A stretch of 64,000 nt of DNA from Impatiens glandulifera (GCF_907164915.1 NC_061867.1:44736242-44800241); one strand, 5' to 3'; shown: positions 24,901 through 37,099, counted from the stretch's first letter. The notes: generated from the sequence alone by a model not told the origin. A program made the numbers and translations.

Positions 24901-27900
24901 AATTAGAACATAAGAGTACCTATCCATTGTATGGTCGCTCACTTCATCATGGCAAAATCTGCAAGTGAATAACTTCCCACAGCAAGCAGCAACCAATTTA
25001 CAGTTTCTCTTGTAGTGGTTGCAACCAAATATTTGTTTATCTGAGACACGATATGATGGACATTGTCCTACAATACCTTCAATGGAAGAGGCTCCATCTT
25101 CCATTTCTTGAATTGATTTTTGCTGAGCGGCAATCCAGCGGCTAAACAAACCATTAACTAAATTAGAAGACATTATCAAGACAAAAATAACATTCAAGCA
25201 AAGTTGAGCAAGTCACTAAATTCAAAACCTTGTCAAAAGATTCTGTACGAGATAAGATTTCCTCCTGGGATCAAGTGTAGGATCGAGGTAAACCTTTCTT
25301 ATCTCGGTCTCTAGTTCATTTTGATTCATGCGGAAAATGTCTTTCCAACCAGGTTTGAACATCTGCTCGTTCTGGTCCAAGCTTTTACAAGAATCGACGC
25401 CTGCATCATTGAAGTCACAAGATCGAACTTAAAGAGTTTCCATAATTTGTAATCACCACAGACCTAGGGTCTGCGGCGATTGTGAGCATAGAAAACAATT
25501 TGGGCACCATAACCCAAGCCCTAAAAGGAGTACAAATTTGATTTGATTTCACGATGTGGGGAGATTACAATCTCACCAACTTAGACATTCCACTTATAGT
25601 CTCATTTCCGGTTAAGAATTTAGAAGTGACTCACAAGGCACTTTTTTCCCGTGGGATTCAAAAGGTGGCCCCGTGACACTTTGTTCCTACTCTGATACCA
25701 TTTGGCATAGTAAAGAGAAGTTTTCCTATTGAGATTGCTCATTTATAGCCTACAATGCCTTTAATATAAGGTAACAGTATCCTAATCAAATCTAATTATT
25801 CTCAATCACAGTCATATTTATATTATGAGATATTATTTCACTAAGAACCTCATACAAAATATTGCACAAACCTTTATGAGTCTTATCTTCTAAAATATCT
25901 GATTGTGAAGATGTTTGACTTTCTTTCCAAAATTCATGAAGCCATTCACTAAACATGGTATTTCTGGTTGCCTGTTTCCATATTTCCATCACTTTGTTCA
26001 CCTCATCATTCGTTAATGCAGATGTTACCCACGGTAACATCGACTGAAGTACCTCAGCACCTGTAGTTCCAATAATACGCCCAATAATCTTGTCTTGCTC
26101 CTTAACCGAGAAATGTTTCCCAAATAAGGGCCATAATTCTAGCTCTTCCCTAAATATGTGCTGATCTAAACTAACTCTTATGGATTTGCATAAGCCTTGA
26201 AGCTTTGTAACAAGCTCATTGTATTTTCTCAAAGTATCATTACCCATCAAGTTCCCTTCATGACCATCACGAAAGTGGCAAAGCTCGGTAAGTGCAGATG
26301 ATATGTCAGCAAATAATTTTTCCTCCTGTTTATGGTCCAATGTGTATGAGTGGCTCACATTGTGGAGGGCCTCTTTTGATTCCAATGCAGGGAAAACTAT
26401 TTCATCTTCAGCATTACTGTGAGCTATATATAGACCCCACAGCAAGCGAAACCTTCCAGTGAATTGTCGAAGAAATGACTCATCACAATCACCAAGCTTT
26501 TCAGATTCAACATCTAGATATTCCAAATCCTTGCGTATTGCTTTATGGAACTTAAACAATGTGTCAATCGGATGCACTCCATGCCCCATGTCGGAAATGC
26601 TAGTATCTGTTTCCCAGCAGAAGAGGCTGGAGTTAATTGGTGGGGCATCTGCTTTGAAGGATAAAGAACGTAGAGACTTTGTTTTAGAGAGAGTGCTAAG
26701 ACCTAGATTATTACTTCTCACACCCAAACCAGGAACAATACATGAACGATCAGAGACAATCTCATCTGCAAATGCATTCTGCTTGACTGGTTTCTCATGA
26801 AAAGATTTCTGAACTGGCTGGCATGGGCAAACAAGACGAAAATCACAACAGTCAATTGCACCAGAAGATAGGCATGGATTTTGATGGCGTCCCTTGCATG
26901 CCCAGCCTGATAAAAGGGTTACTAGTGCTGTATCTGGTGCTGGAGCTGAATCAATATATTATTGGCAAGAATCAGAAAAGGTATCAACAAAATGTAGAAA
27001 AATCACAACTTAGGGCAATGGAGAATTGACAATTTACCTGCTAAATGCATATTCCTGAGGAAGGTTTTGGCATCATTTTCAGAAAGTGATCCAACTAACC
27101 ATGGAAGAACACGTTCAAGCAACTTCAGGGGCATCACACACAAACTGTGATATAAAAGTTCTCGTTGCTTTTCGAAGCTAAAATGCTTTCTAGCAAGGGG
27201 CAAGACCTAGAGTTGAAAAATGTTTAATTTTATGTCTGTCAGCAACAGAAGTAGGTATTAGACGACATATTTATGTCATGTCAGTGTTTGATAACTCAAC
27301 TTATTATTTAATCTGAATTATTAAGTGTATATTTGAATTTAGTTTATTTAGATAATTGTTATCTAAAATCACTTCACTATTTAAATTTGGCTCAAATGAA
27401 GCTAGAAAATATGGATTAATTCGATAAGGTATGAATAACTTAACTCGATAATATAGTAAGGGCGAATAAAAATCTTTAACCCTTATAAAATTTAAAAAAA
27501 AAAACATCCTTCTAAATTAATCATATTAATGTACTGCTTCAAATCAAATTACTACTTAAAATAGTCTTTTAAGTACTTTCTAAACATTAGTTCCATATTG
27601 ATCAAATCAAATTACTACTTAAAATTCAGATATCTTCACTTAGTTTATACAACATTTATTATTTAGACACTTAAATAATTCACCACTTAAATTTCAGGAT
27701 TCATTTAGCACTTAAATTTTCAGTTTATCAAACACAAGCATTTGAACTTAATCACCAATTCTTCACTCCAAGAAAACAAATGATTTCCATGTCAACTACT
27801 TATCCAAAATAATTAAGAAAAAATACTAGCCTCTTAAGTATCTTCTTTAGAGATAAGTTTTTCTCACTATAATAGATCTCACCTGCATTTCCTCTTTGTC

Positions 27901-30900
27901 AAAATGTCTTTGTATGGTTTCCATTATATGATCAGCATGGAAACACAGTTTCTTGTAAAAATCAGCAGCTGATGATGATTTTAACCCCTCATTTTGCATA
28001 TTTTCAATTAAACATCTGAAAACATAAAAATTACTTTCTTCTTCAGCATGCTCCTGGAAATAAGACAACTCTCCATCAACAGCAGGAAATATGATCTTGT
28101 CCTCAGCTATACTGCAAATTATCACAACGTGAATCTATTCATATCAGTTTAAGGCTGAGAAAATAAGCATGCAGAAGAAATACGTATCAAGTTCCAGCAC
28201 TTTACTGATGTATATGGACATGGAAGAAAAAAAGAAAGAAAAGGCTATTCATGTCAGTTTCTGTGTGTAGGATCACCATATTGAGAGACAGAATCAAACA
28301 CCCAAAGCAAAAACACAAACAAAACATTGCAAGGTTGAACATTGTTGTTAAATAATTACCATGAAAAATAAGTAAATAAAAAACTCTCCAAATGTGTGCC
28401 CTGGAAACAAACATGAATTCTTTCCCTTCCTCTCCAAGACCCAAAGAAGAAACCCATTAGACATTGTGCTTCATAAGTTCAATGTATTAGTAGCCCTTTA
28501 AGAATAAAATGAACTATTTATTGCCCTTCTGGAATTGCAATGCACGTGAAAGACGAATTGTAGAAATTTAGCGAAGAAAATTTGTTGTAAAAGTAGAATG
28601 TATGTTGAGCCTTAAATAGGAACATACAAGACTAATTAAGAAACACAGAGACTAATTAAGAAAGTACAAAAGGTCTAATTAGAAAAGACTAATTAGGAAA
28701 TAATATAGTCTAACTAATTATGGTTGATATATTTCACTCAAAGAGCTCTGTGGCTGACTTGGAATATTTATTAGGCTTTAACAGTAGCAACGCATTCTTT
28801 TACCGCTCTTATGCCTCATCTCCCACTCTTAAAGCTCCCATTCTAACTCTTAAAGGTTCGTATTCGGCTCTGTTGTTATATCTCAACAGCTTCATCTCCA
28901 ACCTACCTCGTTTTTTGCGACTTCTCTATCAATAGCTCACTTTGTTGCTAGCAGTTTCTTTCTTTTCATTGTGTGGAGATGAGATTTTGAAATCACTATT
29001 ATGTAAATATAAAATTGAAAAAGAAGAGAATGAAAAGTAACGTGATGAAAATACCATGTACGAATTTAGGTGAAGATGAAGATGCGTTGTATTTCTTGAA
29101 TGTATGTTACCTAATGAAACTATGTCTTAAACAAGAACACAGAATACTAGTTACAAAACACAAAAGACTAGTTAAGGAAGCACAGAAAGCCTAATTAGGA
29201 AATAATATATTCTAACTAATTATGGTCAATATTTTCTACAGGTGTGTCATCAAAATATACTAGGAAAAGAAATGTAAGAAAAATGATGCACAATAGGTAA
29301 GAATGGACACATGAAAGAAGCAAGAATGGACACATGAAAGAAGCACATGACAACACATCTTCCACATAAATCTATGTACCTGTGAAAGATGCAAACTTCC
29401 GCGATAAATTGAAGCCTTTCATTAAAGATTGTTAAATCAGAAAAATCTTCTGAAAGCTGTATCCTTCTTGCTTCCTCTGCTATGTCATTTAGTTCCCTTT
29501 TTATAGCACTATGCCAATAAATGATTTCATCTATTGGGTGCAACTCACGAGTGTCAACAATATCAACATTTGGACTTGTGTATTTCCTTTTCACAGTCTT
29601 GGATGTTTCACAAGGACAGTCTAGCCTGTCAGTTTCTTGATATAAGCTGCTGCTATAACTGAAATCAGTAGTCAACTGCATTCCAGTATCAGAATTGCAG
29701 CTTCCAGACATTTTAATGTTCTCCCCTGCTGCAATCCAGTTAAAAAAGACCTTCATATAACACCAGATACAATCGGTTACATTGTGCATAAAAAAATAAT
29801 AAGAGAAAATATAAAAATCATAAAGAGGGAATGCAGAAGCTGAAGCACTCTGTGTTCACCTGCTGGAGAAGCTTCTCATTGGGGACTACCTTGCTCAAAC
29901 ACTTCTGCATATCCTGATAGTCATCAATACAAATAGAAGAGGAGAGCCAGGGAAGGAACTTCGCTAACATATTCACAGGAATTGTGCAGAAGAACTGCCA
30001 AACTAAAGATGCTTGCTCTTCAATGGAGAATTTCTCAATAAGCAGGGGAAAGACCTGTATAACAAAAGCAGCCAAGGCAAAAATAGTAACATTCTCATTA
30101 AAGATTAGAGAGAAGAAAACAACCAACATCATTAAACATACATATGAGCCATCTTGATTTCCCAGCAGTATCAAGCAATACGAGTCTGCACAGCAGAATA
30201 GTTCTGCTCTTTAATGAAACCAAATTATTATTTACATGCTCGACGGGATTTAGTACAGTGATAGTCCATGAGAGGGTCCAACATTGGATGAGGAAAATTT
30301 GGCAACAAGCAAGTATAATAGTACCTGCTCTTCCTCCTTTGAGAGGTGTTGACTAACTGATGTCTGAAGAGCTCCTGTGCATGAAGCCAATTCCTTAGTA
30401 AAATTTTCATCCTTCTGATTATTTGTATTTAGTAGCTCAAGTATGTGATCAAAAAGATCACTTTCTCCCTTGTGCTCCAAGGAGTATGCTTGAGCAACAT
30501 TTTTCACACGCACATCAAGAGCTGGAAAAATGACCTGCAATGGAATTTGAGGCTATGAATAGTGGCTAGTGTTGAAATATATTGTATCATACTATATTAT
30601 GATATTTAACATCTCATAAAATAATATTAATATTAATATGATATGATAAAGAATAATTGAATTTATTAGGATATTATGACCTTAAGTTATAGGTATTATT
30701 GTATCCTATAAATAGACAATCTCTATCATGTAATAACAACCAACTTCTCAAATAATAAAATTTCTCTTCAATTTTTAAAGTGATATCAGAACGTTAGGTT
30801 ATAAGTTGAGATTCTTCCACTACCTTTGCCAATGGCCGGCCTAACTATTGTTGGAGGGCTTCAATAGTCTAGTTAGTTTATTCATCATAAACTTGTTTTT

Positions 30901-33900
30901 CGATTTTTCTTTGTTTGAGTATTTATAATATATAGTAACATAATATAAAGATCTCAAAATTCCACCTCTGCCAATTGAAAAGAATTAGGTAAAATGAGTC
31001 GACAAAGTGGCTAGACGAAAAGACCTATTGATGATAGGCCACTAGAAATGAAGCATGTTGAAGACAAAGCCATTGAGATGGAGCAATATAGCCGAGCCGA
31101 AGTCGTTGAAGCAGAGAAATATAGCCAAAGACAAAGCCTTAAAAGCTAGAAACAAGGCTTTAAGAGTGGAGACGAAGCCAGTAGAACGGGAAACAAAGCA
31201 TTAAGAGTGGAGACGAAGCGTAGAATGCAGGAAATGAAGCCTATAGATCGGGAAACAAAGTTTAAAGATCGGGAAACGAAAACATTGCTACTTTAAATCT
31301 AAAACTGCACATACAAGTAAGCCATAAAACATAACATGGATTTGAAAGGGAATGTTGAAATATATTACATTATATTATATTATGAACTTACAATAATATC
31401 TCATAGTATAATATGATCAAGAATAATTAGATTTAATCTTAAAATGATAGAAAATAATTAGATTTGATTAAGATATTATTACCTTAAGTAATAGGTATTG
31501 TATCCTATAAAAAAAATAACTCAATAATAAACTTCTTTTTGGATTTTTACAGCCAGATAAAGTAAGTGTTGCATATTATAACATATCCACAAAAACTGGA
31601 CTGTGTGTTTCGCCAAAAAAGTATCTTAGTAAATGCAGATTTTAAACACCTTTTAGTCAACAAAGTTCACAGAGAAACAGGAACAGCGAACTGAAGTAAA
31701 AATAATAATAATAATTGAATGGTAAGATTTTGAGCCCTTGACCTATATATATATATATATATATTTGAGATCTCCATCTAGTAGATAAATCTTGAGTTTA
31801 TATTAGAAGATTAATGTTAATCACATATGAACCTTACTTAAACATAAGCCTCATTTCAGTAGCTTTCGACCACATAAAAATGCATAGACAATATATAACC
31901 TCTTTATATGAAGGAACATGTTTCAGCTTGAGCTATAGCAAATGTCCAATATATACATACATGTTCTGGCCATTATAAAATGTATCCAAGCAGATATTTT
32001 CTTCTATAAGGTAACTTTTGGTAGAGTTTCTTCTATAATCAGCATTAAACCAACCCTCTTGTGCTAGAATCTGTACATTTTCTACAATGGTCTAGACAAA
32101 ATCACCTAGAGCCATGATCTTCTTATTATTGGTTTTACATTTTCAAAAAAAAAAAATATTAGCCTATAACAATACGGTAATCAAAATATGGTGCCTATGA
32201 GCTTAACTGCCCCATTGGGAATTCAACTATTTATACTGTTAAAACAACATCAAGTGCTTCTATAATCTTGAAATATTTGGGAAAAAAATTGTTTGATATA
32301 AAAGTGGATTATTTGGATAAAATGACCCAAATATCCTTACAATTTAATATTATAAAATGCTATACTAAATAAGTAAGGGTATATTAGTATATTAATTGTT
32401 GATTTAAATAATGAGATTAAAAAGTGATGTTTGATGGGATAGTTGATTATTTGGAAATAATCCCAAATTAATATGCATCAAACAAGTCCAAGTATTTATT
32501 CAGTATTATCTAGGTGCATCACCTAAGGCATAAAGTTACGGCCTTCTAATTTATGAAATCCATTGCATGGAATCAAAGAACTGGAAGATTCATTAGCATA
32601 ACTCATGCATTTGATTCAAGAAGTTCAAGAATGGATACACTTTTCCTTCTCTAGCACAAACACACAATATGAATTTTGCATGAAGAGGGAACAATTTGAC
32701 AGAGGTGCCCATAAAAGGTGCGTATAGTAGATTTTGTTTTCAATCTCACCAATAAAACAAATGTCTTAAGAATACATGTGCGTGCATCACTCTCTATCAA
32801 CATGAGTTAATTATGATTTAAAAAGCACTCCTTAGAGGTGTAGTCAACTTTTTTCTCAAAAAAAAAAAGAAAAAGAGGTGTAGTCATCATGAAATATTAC
32901 TCTTCTTTGGAACTGCAAGAAGAAACCCTCTTCTATGAAGCCAAACCAAATAAGTCACTTGTCATATCTATGCCCAATACTTTTATCTTAACCAGTCTAG
33001 AGTGAGCTAAATTCAAGTTTAGTATTTCTAAACTTTTGTTTTCTGATAGGAAAGAAAACTGTAATATCCAGCAGCTAAACTTAGACTTCCTTAGTTTTAC
33101 TGAACATATATATCATTCACCTCGTCTCTTGTTAAGTTGAATTCACATGTTTTCTTAGTGGCTACTCTAACAGTTAAGTAATTTTGGGACTGGAAATGTC
33201 TTACAAAATGTTCACTCATTCTTTGGTTATTGGTTTTGAACGGGAAAGGATTATGAACGTCTGGAAAAATATGGGTACATAACATGATTGCCGCTACAAG
33301 ATGAAAGACACACATTGCTATTAGAGAATCACAGTCAATACAACCCTAAATTCAAGTGAATTCCTTCACAAGAAACTTTTTCCAAATCAAAATTTAAGGG
33401 CAGTTGCAATGAGCAACAATCTAATTTGAGTATGCTAATGTGAATTCAGTCCTACACATCCAAATATTTTAATGAGTTCAGACAATATCCCTCAAATTCC
33501 CATAGCAAGCCCCAAGTGGATTGGGAAAACTATATTTAGTTGAATAGAGATCCTTGTGAGAATCTGGAAGTAATTCCATAACTACAGGGAAATAGCCAAA
33601 AATCATATAACATTATAATAGTAAACAGAGGAAAGATATGATGCATTGGAGATGTTTTAATTTATCATAGTTACAATTGATATTATTAAATATTAAGTAT
33701 ATAAAGAGAAGAAGACCAAATCAAAGAGAAAAAAAGGCTCCATGATGGTATATTTGAAGCTCATTTTGAGCTTTTATATTGTGAAAGAAGCTTGAGATGT
33801 ACATATCTTTGTGAGATTATTGTTTGATTATAATCTATGCAGGTTATCTTGCGTTCTTATCGATATATTAGACATTGAAATGCATTCAATATATCAAAGA

Positions 33901-34399
33901 ATTTTATAGCACATATTCTGAGATCCGTTTGTCATCATTTATACCAATGTCATACTTTAAGTAGCCAATCAACTACACGACAAGCTTGAGATTAAGACAT
34001 TCATATGCAAAACCAAAGTTAGAGGCTAAACTAGCAAATGAAAAACGAAATGCCGAGTGCAAAAGAAAAAAGATATCGAATATTCACCTCGTCCTCCGCA
34101 TAAGAATGATGCTTGTAAATTGACCTAACAAAATGATATCGTTCAAACAATGCTTGAGTATCAACTAGTTGTCCAGTAGCCATATCCGTAGCAGATTTCT
34201 GAAGCGATTCAAGTTCTAAACGAATAGCCTTATGAAAAAAGATAAAAATAAGAATCGGATACTTCAATTCACAATTCTCCAAACACGTTTCCGTCAAAGA
34301 AGAATCAACCGAGTTCACTTCTCCAGATAAAATCGCAACACCTCCTCTTCCTCCTCCTCCTCCTCCTCCTCCTACTTCCTCCCGTCCCGCCATTGCCAC
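18930..34399 (-). CDS. BTS: BRUTUS-type hemerythrin/RING E3 ubiquitin ligase
   Basis: Fourteen exons join in frame (1218 aa; Arabidopsis BTS is about 1250): 34399-34088, 30534-30325, 30054-29860, 29750-29380, 28111-27883, 27206-27038, 26945-25872, 25400-25229, 25141-24920, 24529-24392, 20926-20692, 20202-20143, 19427-19356, 19127-18930, all with GT..AG introns. Domains: hemerythrin 1 (about 40-175; [28 protein letters not shown]), hemerythrin 2 (about 290-450; [22 protein letters not shown]), hemerythrin 3 (about 545-720; [27 protein letters not shown]), CHY finger from CNHYKRNC (about 950), CTCHY, RING (CPICCEF...[10 protein letters not shown]...CPIC, about 1083-1123), and a terminal zinc ribbon (ILCNDC...[11 protein letters not shown]). 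In Arabidopsis BTS binds iron through the hemerythrin repeats, acts in the nucleus and marks iron-deficiency bHLH factors for degradation. Introns 1, 4, 5 and 10 carry transposons, but all exons are open. The start is the first Met of exon 1, followed by a Gly run. Confidence 0.95.
20265..20440. repeat. Direct repeat, about 89-bp unit, in BTS intron 11
   Basis: GGCTAATGTCCTAGGG recurs at 20289 and 20378, with matching flanks (TTTTGTTAC upstream; TTGAAATAGTGGTTA downstream). This is a local tandem duplication in the intron between exons 12 and 11 and does not touch a splice site. Confidence 0.8.
21766..22160 (-). mobile_element. LINE 3' fragment (zf-RVT) in BTS intron 10
   Basis: On the minus strand one frame reads [15 protein letters not shown], then [20 protein letters not shown], then [18 protein letters not shown]. 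This is the plant LINE zf-RVT pattern W-K-x-K...L..RG(F/Y)...C..C....E...H.(L/F)..C..A...W. It continues about 50 residues past the last Cys. No RT palm is present. It lies in the same orientation as BTS and directly abuts the copia fragment that starts near 22200. Confidence 0.75.
22221..24180 (+). mobile_element. Degenerate Ty1/copia RT-RNase H plus 3' LTR in BTS intron 10
   Basis: Runs antisense to BTS. The readable copia order is: linker ([12 protein letters not shown]), RT start ([18 protein letters not shown] and a repeated LVTKGFSNL), then [15 protein letters not shown] at about 23028-23075 (family YVDD; here YVND), then [22 protein letters not shown] and ILTRPLL, which are RNase H landmarks. 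The domain ends at a purine tract AGGGGGGG (23931-23938), followed by TGAAGAACTAAAGTC, the start of a 3' LTR (from 23939) that ends somewhere near 24180. Numerous stops and shifts, a YVDD to YVND change and internal small duplications show it is dead. No 5' LTR was found. Confidence 0.8.
22497..22753 (+). repeat. Stacked short tandem duplications inside the copia RT
   Basis: TCTTCAAAGTCAAACACAA occurs about three times from 22497 to 22550. AAACACAAAGCAGA(C/T)(A/G)GAATTGTTGAACGAT is duplicated just after. A 63-bp unit (22628-22690 and 22691-22753) repeats TTTGTCTTGTTACTAAAGG and the sequence that follows. These duplications lie inside the once-coding RT and arose after or during its decay. Confidence 0.85.
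27284..27735. mobile_element. MITE-like insert in BTS intron 5
   Basis: The ends GTGTTTGATAA (27284-27294) and TTATCAAACAC (27725-27735) are perfect 11-bp inverted repeats around an AT-rich, non-coding 452-bp body. No convincing target duplication is left, so the superfamily is open; the GTGTTTG start is common in Tourist-like and hAT-like miniatures. Confidence 0.6.
28559..29240 (-). mobile_element. TRIM-like mini LTR element in BTS intron 4
   Basis: Two direct repeats of about 183 bp, 29240-29057 and 28740-28559 on the minus strand, both start with TG, share AACCATAATTAG/GACCATAATTAG, TATTTCCTAATTAG and ACATACATTC blocks in order, and end with TACA. Directly after the first repeat the minus strand reads TGGTAT, the first six bases of the usual initiator-Met primer site. 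The interior is only about 316 bp with no gag or pol. This is the layout of a terminal-repeat retrotransposon in miniature. The repeats have diverged clearly and no target duplication or purine tract is evident, so the insertion is old. Confidence 0.6.
30570..31551 (+). mobile_element. TRIM-like mini LTR element in BTS intron 1
   Basis: LTRs of about 210 bp (30570-30779) and 199 bp (31353-31551) both start TGTTGAAATATATT and share the TATCCTATAAA core. The primer site TGATATCAGAAC (30781-30792) follows the first LTR after 1 nt, and a purine tract GAAAGGGAA precedes the second. The flanks GCTAG (30565-30569) and GCCAG (31552-31556) are a near-matching 5-bp target duplication. The 573-bp interior is non-coding and holds degenerate repeats of a GAAACAAAGC / GGAGACGAAGC theme. 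The size and lack of coding capacity fit TRIM/SMART elements. It starts only about 35 bp upstream of the exon 2 acceptor, on the opposite strand to BTS. Confidence 0.8.
31557..34030. other. Remainder of BTS intron 1
   Basis: Non-coding. A small (TA)n run lies at about 31742-31764. A self-complementary AT-rich segment (about 32270-32490, with TATTTGGGAA/TTTGGAAATAATCCC and TTGTTTGATA/TGCATCAAACAA ends) looks like a small MITE. The rest shows no element ends and no exon that would fit the BTS frame. Confidence 0.45.
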
Positions 34400-34934
34400 A
34401 AAAACCTCAATGCCGCGTTTCCTCTCTCTCTATAACCGTTCCTCGTCCTTCCAAATTCCTATATATAAAAGTGAGAATTCTTCTTTTGCTTTGTAAACCT
34501 CATTCTCTTATCAACTTTCTTCGTCGTCATCTCGGAGATTGAGTCTTTGTCGCTTGCTTTAACAGAGGACCATCTCTGTTTCTCTCTCTAGAAATCTCTG
34601 TTTCTCTCACACACACAAATAAAACACACCCACTCGTTCTCTCTTTATGAGATGATATAATTTTAACAGATATGGTTTTCTGTTTTGTATCAGTGTGAAA
34701 AAGATAATTTTCTAAAAAAGATAATTATTAAAGAAGTAATTGAATTATAGAGGGAGGGAAAGTTCTTTTGTTTATATGTTGACACGTGGCATTATCTTTT
34801 GTTGCTTCTGTAAATATCTTACACGTTTTCATTATTAGATGAGATCAGCAATATCATAAATTATTGGTATAGTTATCTAATAAAGCCCATTGTTTATTAT
34901 TATTAATTTTTAAAGCCCATTATACTTTTATACT
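34400..34934 (-). promoter_or_regulatory. BTS promoter and leader region
   Basis: Upstream of the BTS ATG. On the minus strand an A/T box TTTATATATAGG lies about 60-70 bp before the start codon, and GA-rich repeats (minus strand of the CT and CA runs at about 34583-34617) lie further up. Whether the TATA-like box is used is uncertain because it would leave a very short leader. The region is bounded upstream by a hAT-like insertion at 34935. Confidence 0.35.
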
Positions 34935-35798
34935 TAGGCAGGTAAGTGAATGAGCCTAAAATCGAACCGTAAACAAACCGAACCGGTCAATCAAGAAATC
35001 GACGGTCTGAACAAAGTCTTACCGTTCAATTTGGTAAGTGAATGAGCCTAAAATCAAACCGCAAACAAACTGAACCGGTCAATCAAGAAATCGACGGTCT
35101 GAATCAAAGTCTTACCGTTCGATTTGTTCGATTTGTCAGTTCCTTCTTTGCTACAACGGCCGAACCGTCGTGTTATATTATCGAGTTTATAATTAAATTT
35201 TATTTCCAAATGATGAAGAGAAGTATTATTGCATTATCAATTAGTAAAAGGTTCTTCATTTTTATTTATTTGATAAAAAAAAATTCAACTTCACCTTCTA
35301 CTTTTGTGGATAATTAGAGTAGAAGAAGTTAATGATAATTATGATTTGGTGTTACATTTTTATTATTACCGATCGATTTATTAACACATTCAACTATTTT
35401 GAACAGAGACTTCGACCGTTGAACCTAATATTGGGCAATTGGTTCGGCAAGCATAAGAGGAACAGTAAGTTCTTCGATGATTGAATTATTATGTTTGAAG
35501 CTTAGTATGTTTTTAAATATGATTATGGTTGAATTTGTTTATAGTTTACACAATTTGATTTGTTTAATTTAATGATTCACGGTTTGTAGTTATTTGAGTT
35601 GGTTCTTATTTACTCTAATTTTTTTTTACTGTTATTTGTTAAAATATATTTTTAAAACCGACTAACCGAATAAATTGACTGAACTGATCATCAAACTGAA
35701 CCGATCTATAAACTGAAATCGCCGATTTATGATTTAGGACACCAACAATTCGGTTGTACATTTTGGTCTATAAACCGACCAAACCGCTTACAGGCCTA
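34935..35798. mobile_element. hAT-like non-autonomous element upstream of BTS
   Basis: The left end TAGGCAGGTAAGTG and the reverse complement of the right end TAGGCCTGTAAGCGG form a degenerate inverted repeat. The 8-bp flanks TTTATACT and CTTATAGC match at 5 positions. The body is full of AACCGAACCGG / ACCGACTAACCGA words typical of subterminal repeats. A 92-bp unit is duplicated at 34941-35032 and 35033-35125. The frame at 35042-35317 lies in this body and has no family signature. Right-end and superfamily assignment is tentative. Confidence 0.45.
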
Positions 35799-35944
35799 CT
35801 TATAGCTAGTTTAAGAGGTTAGTTATAAAAAATACTTAGTTTATGAAAAAACAAATTATTTGTGTTTTAAGTTTTTGAATTATTATAATAATGTTTTATT
35901 TAAATTTTATAAAAATAATTTAATAAAAAAATATATAATGAGAT

Positions 35945-36562
35945 TAAAGGTGTAAACGGTTTGGTTTGGTCGATTTATTGACCGAAATGCACATTCAAAC
36001 TGTTGACGTCAGTCTACTAAATTTCAAAAGATCAGTTTCATCTATTGACAAATTTATTAAAATAGATTAAATAAAACTTAAATATTTCCATATATATATA
36101 TATGAATAAATACAAATATATTTTTCCTAAAAAAATACAAATATTATGAACAAGATTCAGCAACATAATTCAAGAATTATTATCATAATTTTTAAAACAC
36201 AAATTATACTAAGATTGTTTTTTACTAAACATCATGCTAAAAATTAGTCTAACAATTTTGAAATTAAAATTTTATAATAGTTAATATGTTTGATAGTCTT
36301 CTAACAAGTTTTAAATTCATAATATTCTCTCATTATTATTAATTTAAATGTGTTATAACTTATGACCAAATAGTTATAATAAAGTCAATTTCAACGATTT
36401 GATTGGTTTTAGTGACATTGAACCGACAAACCTAACCGTTGGGATCGGTTAGGTAAAAAGGAAATTGTAATGAATTTGGTTTGAGCGGTTCGGTTTGGTA
36501 TTCAGTTTGGTTTGAGCGACGGTTTGGTTTCAAACGATTTGATCGATTTACCTACACTCTTA
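35945..36562. mobile_element. hAT-like non-autonomous element with 8-bp duplication
   Basis: An exact 8-bp direct repeat AATGAGAT flanks the insertion (35937-35944 and 36563-36570). The ends TAAAGGTGTA and, in reverse complement, TAAGAGTGTA form inverted repeats. Both subterminal regions carry many GGTTTGGTT/AACCGACAAACC motifs in opposing orientation, as transposase-binding subterminal repeats do in hAT elements. At 618 bp with no ORF it needs a transposase from elsewhere. Confidence 0.8.
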
Positions 36563-37099
36563 AATGAGATATAAGAGTTTTTGGTAAAATATATATATAT
36601 ATATATAATAATAATGTTTAATTTGAATTTGTTTGGTTTGTCGGGTCGAGAGTTGTGATTAATTTAAATATATTTGTGAAAGTAAATGGATATTTTGGTC
36701 GGATCGTGGATTGACCTGTAAAATTGAAACAGTTAAAAATAAATTAAAAATGTTGTATTTATGCTTCAAACTTGCAACCTAACAAAACAAGAGAAACCCT
36801 TTAACCAATTAAACTATTAAGACTTTATATTTTAAATTCAACACCAAATTTGATGAACGTGCGATATTTCTAACAAAATAAGTTTCATTTTTTAACTAAC
36901 TAATCTATATATATAATAATAATTAATTTGAATTTTCTTGGTTTGTTGAGTCAAGAATTGTGGTTAATTTTGATATGTATGTAAGAGTAAATTGATACTT
37001 GTGTGGAATAATGGGTTGATTCACCCATAAACTTGAAACAGTTAAAAATAAAATTAAAAATGTTATATGTATGTTTTGAACTTGATAAAGAGACATATG

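Noticed and set aside
26459..26800. 113-codon plus-strand ORF
   Set aside because: It is antisense to BTS exon 7, which is clearly coding on the minus strand.
34031..34087. Extension of BTS exon 1 past the splice donor
   Set aside because: The open frame continues a few codons into intron 1, but the conserved AEDE|VIFPALD junction fixes the donor after 34088.
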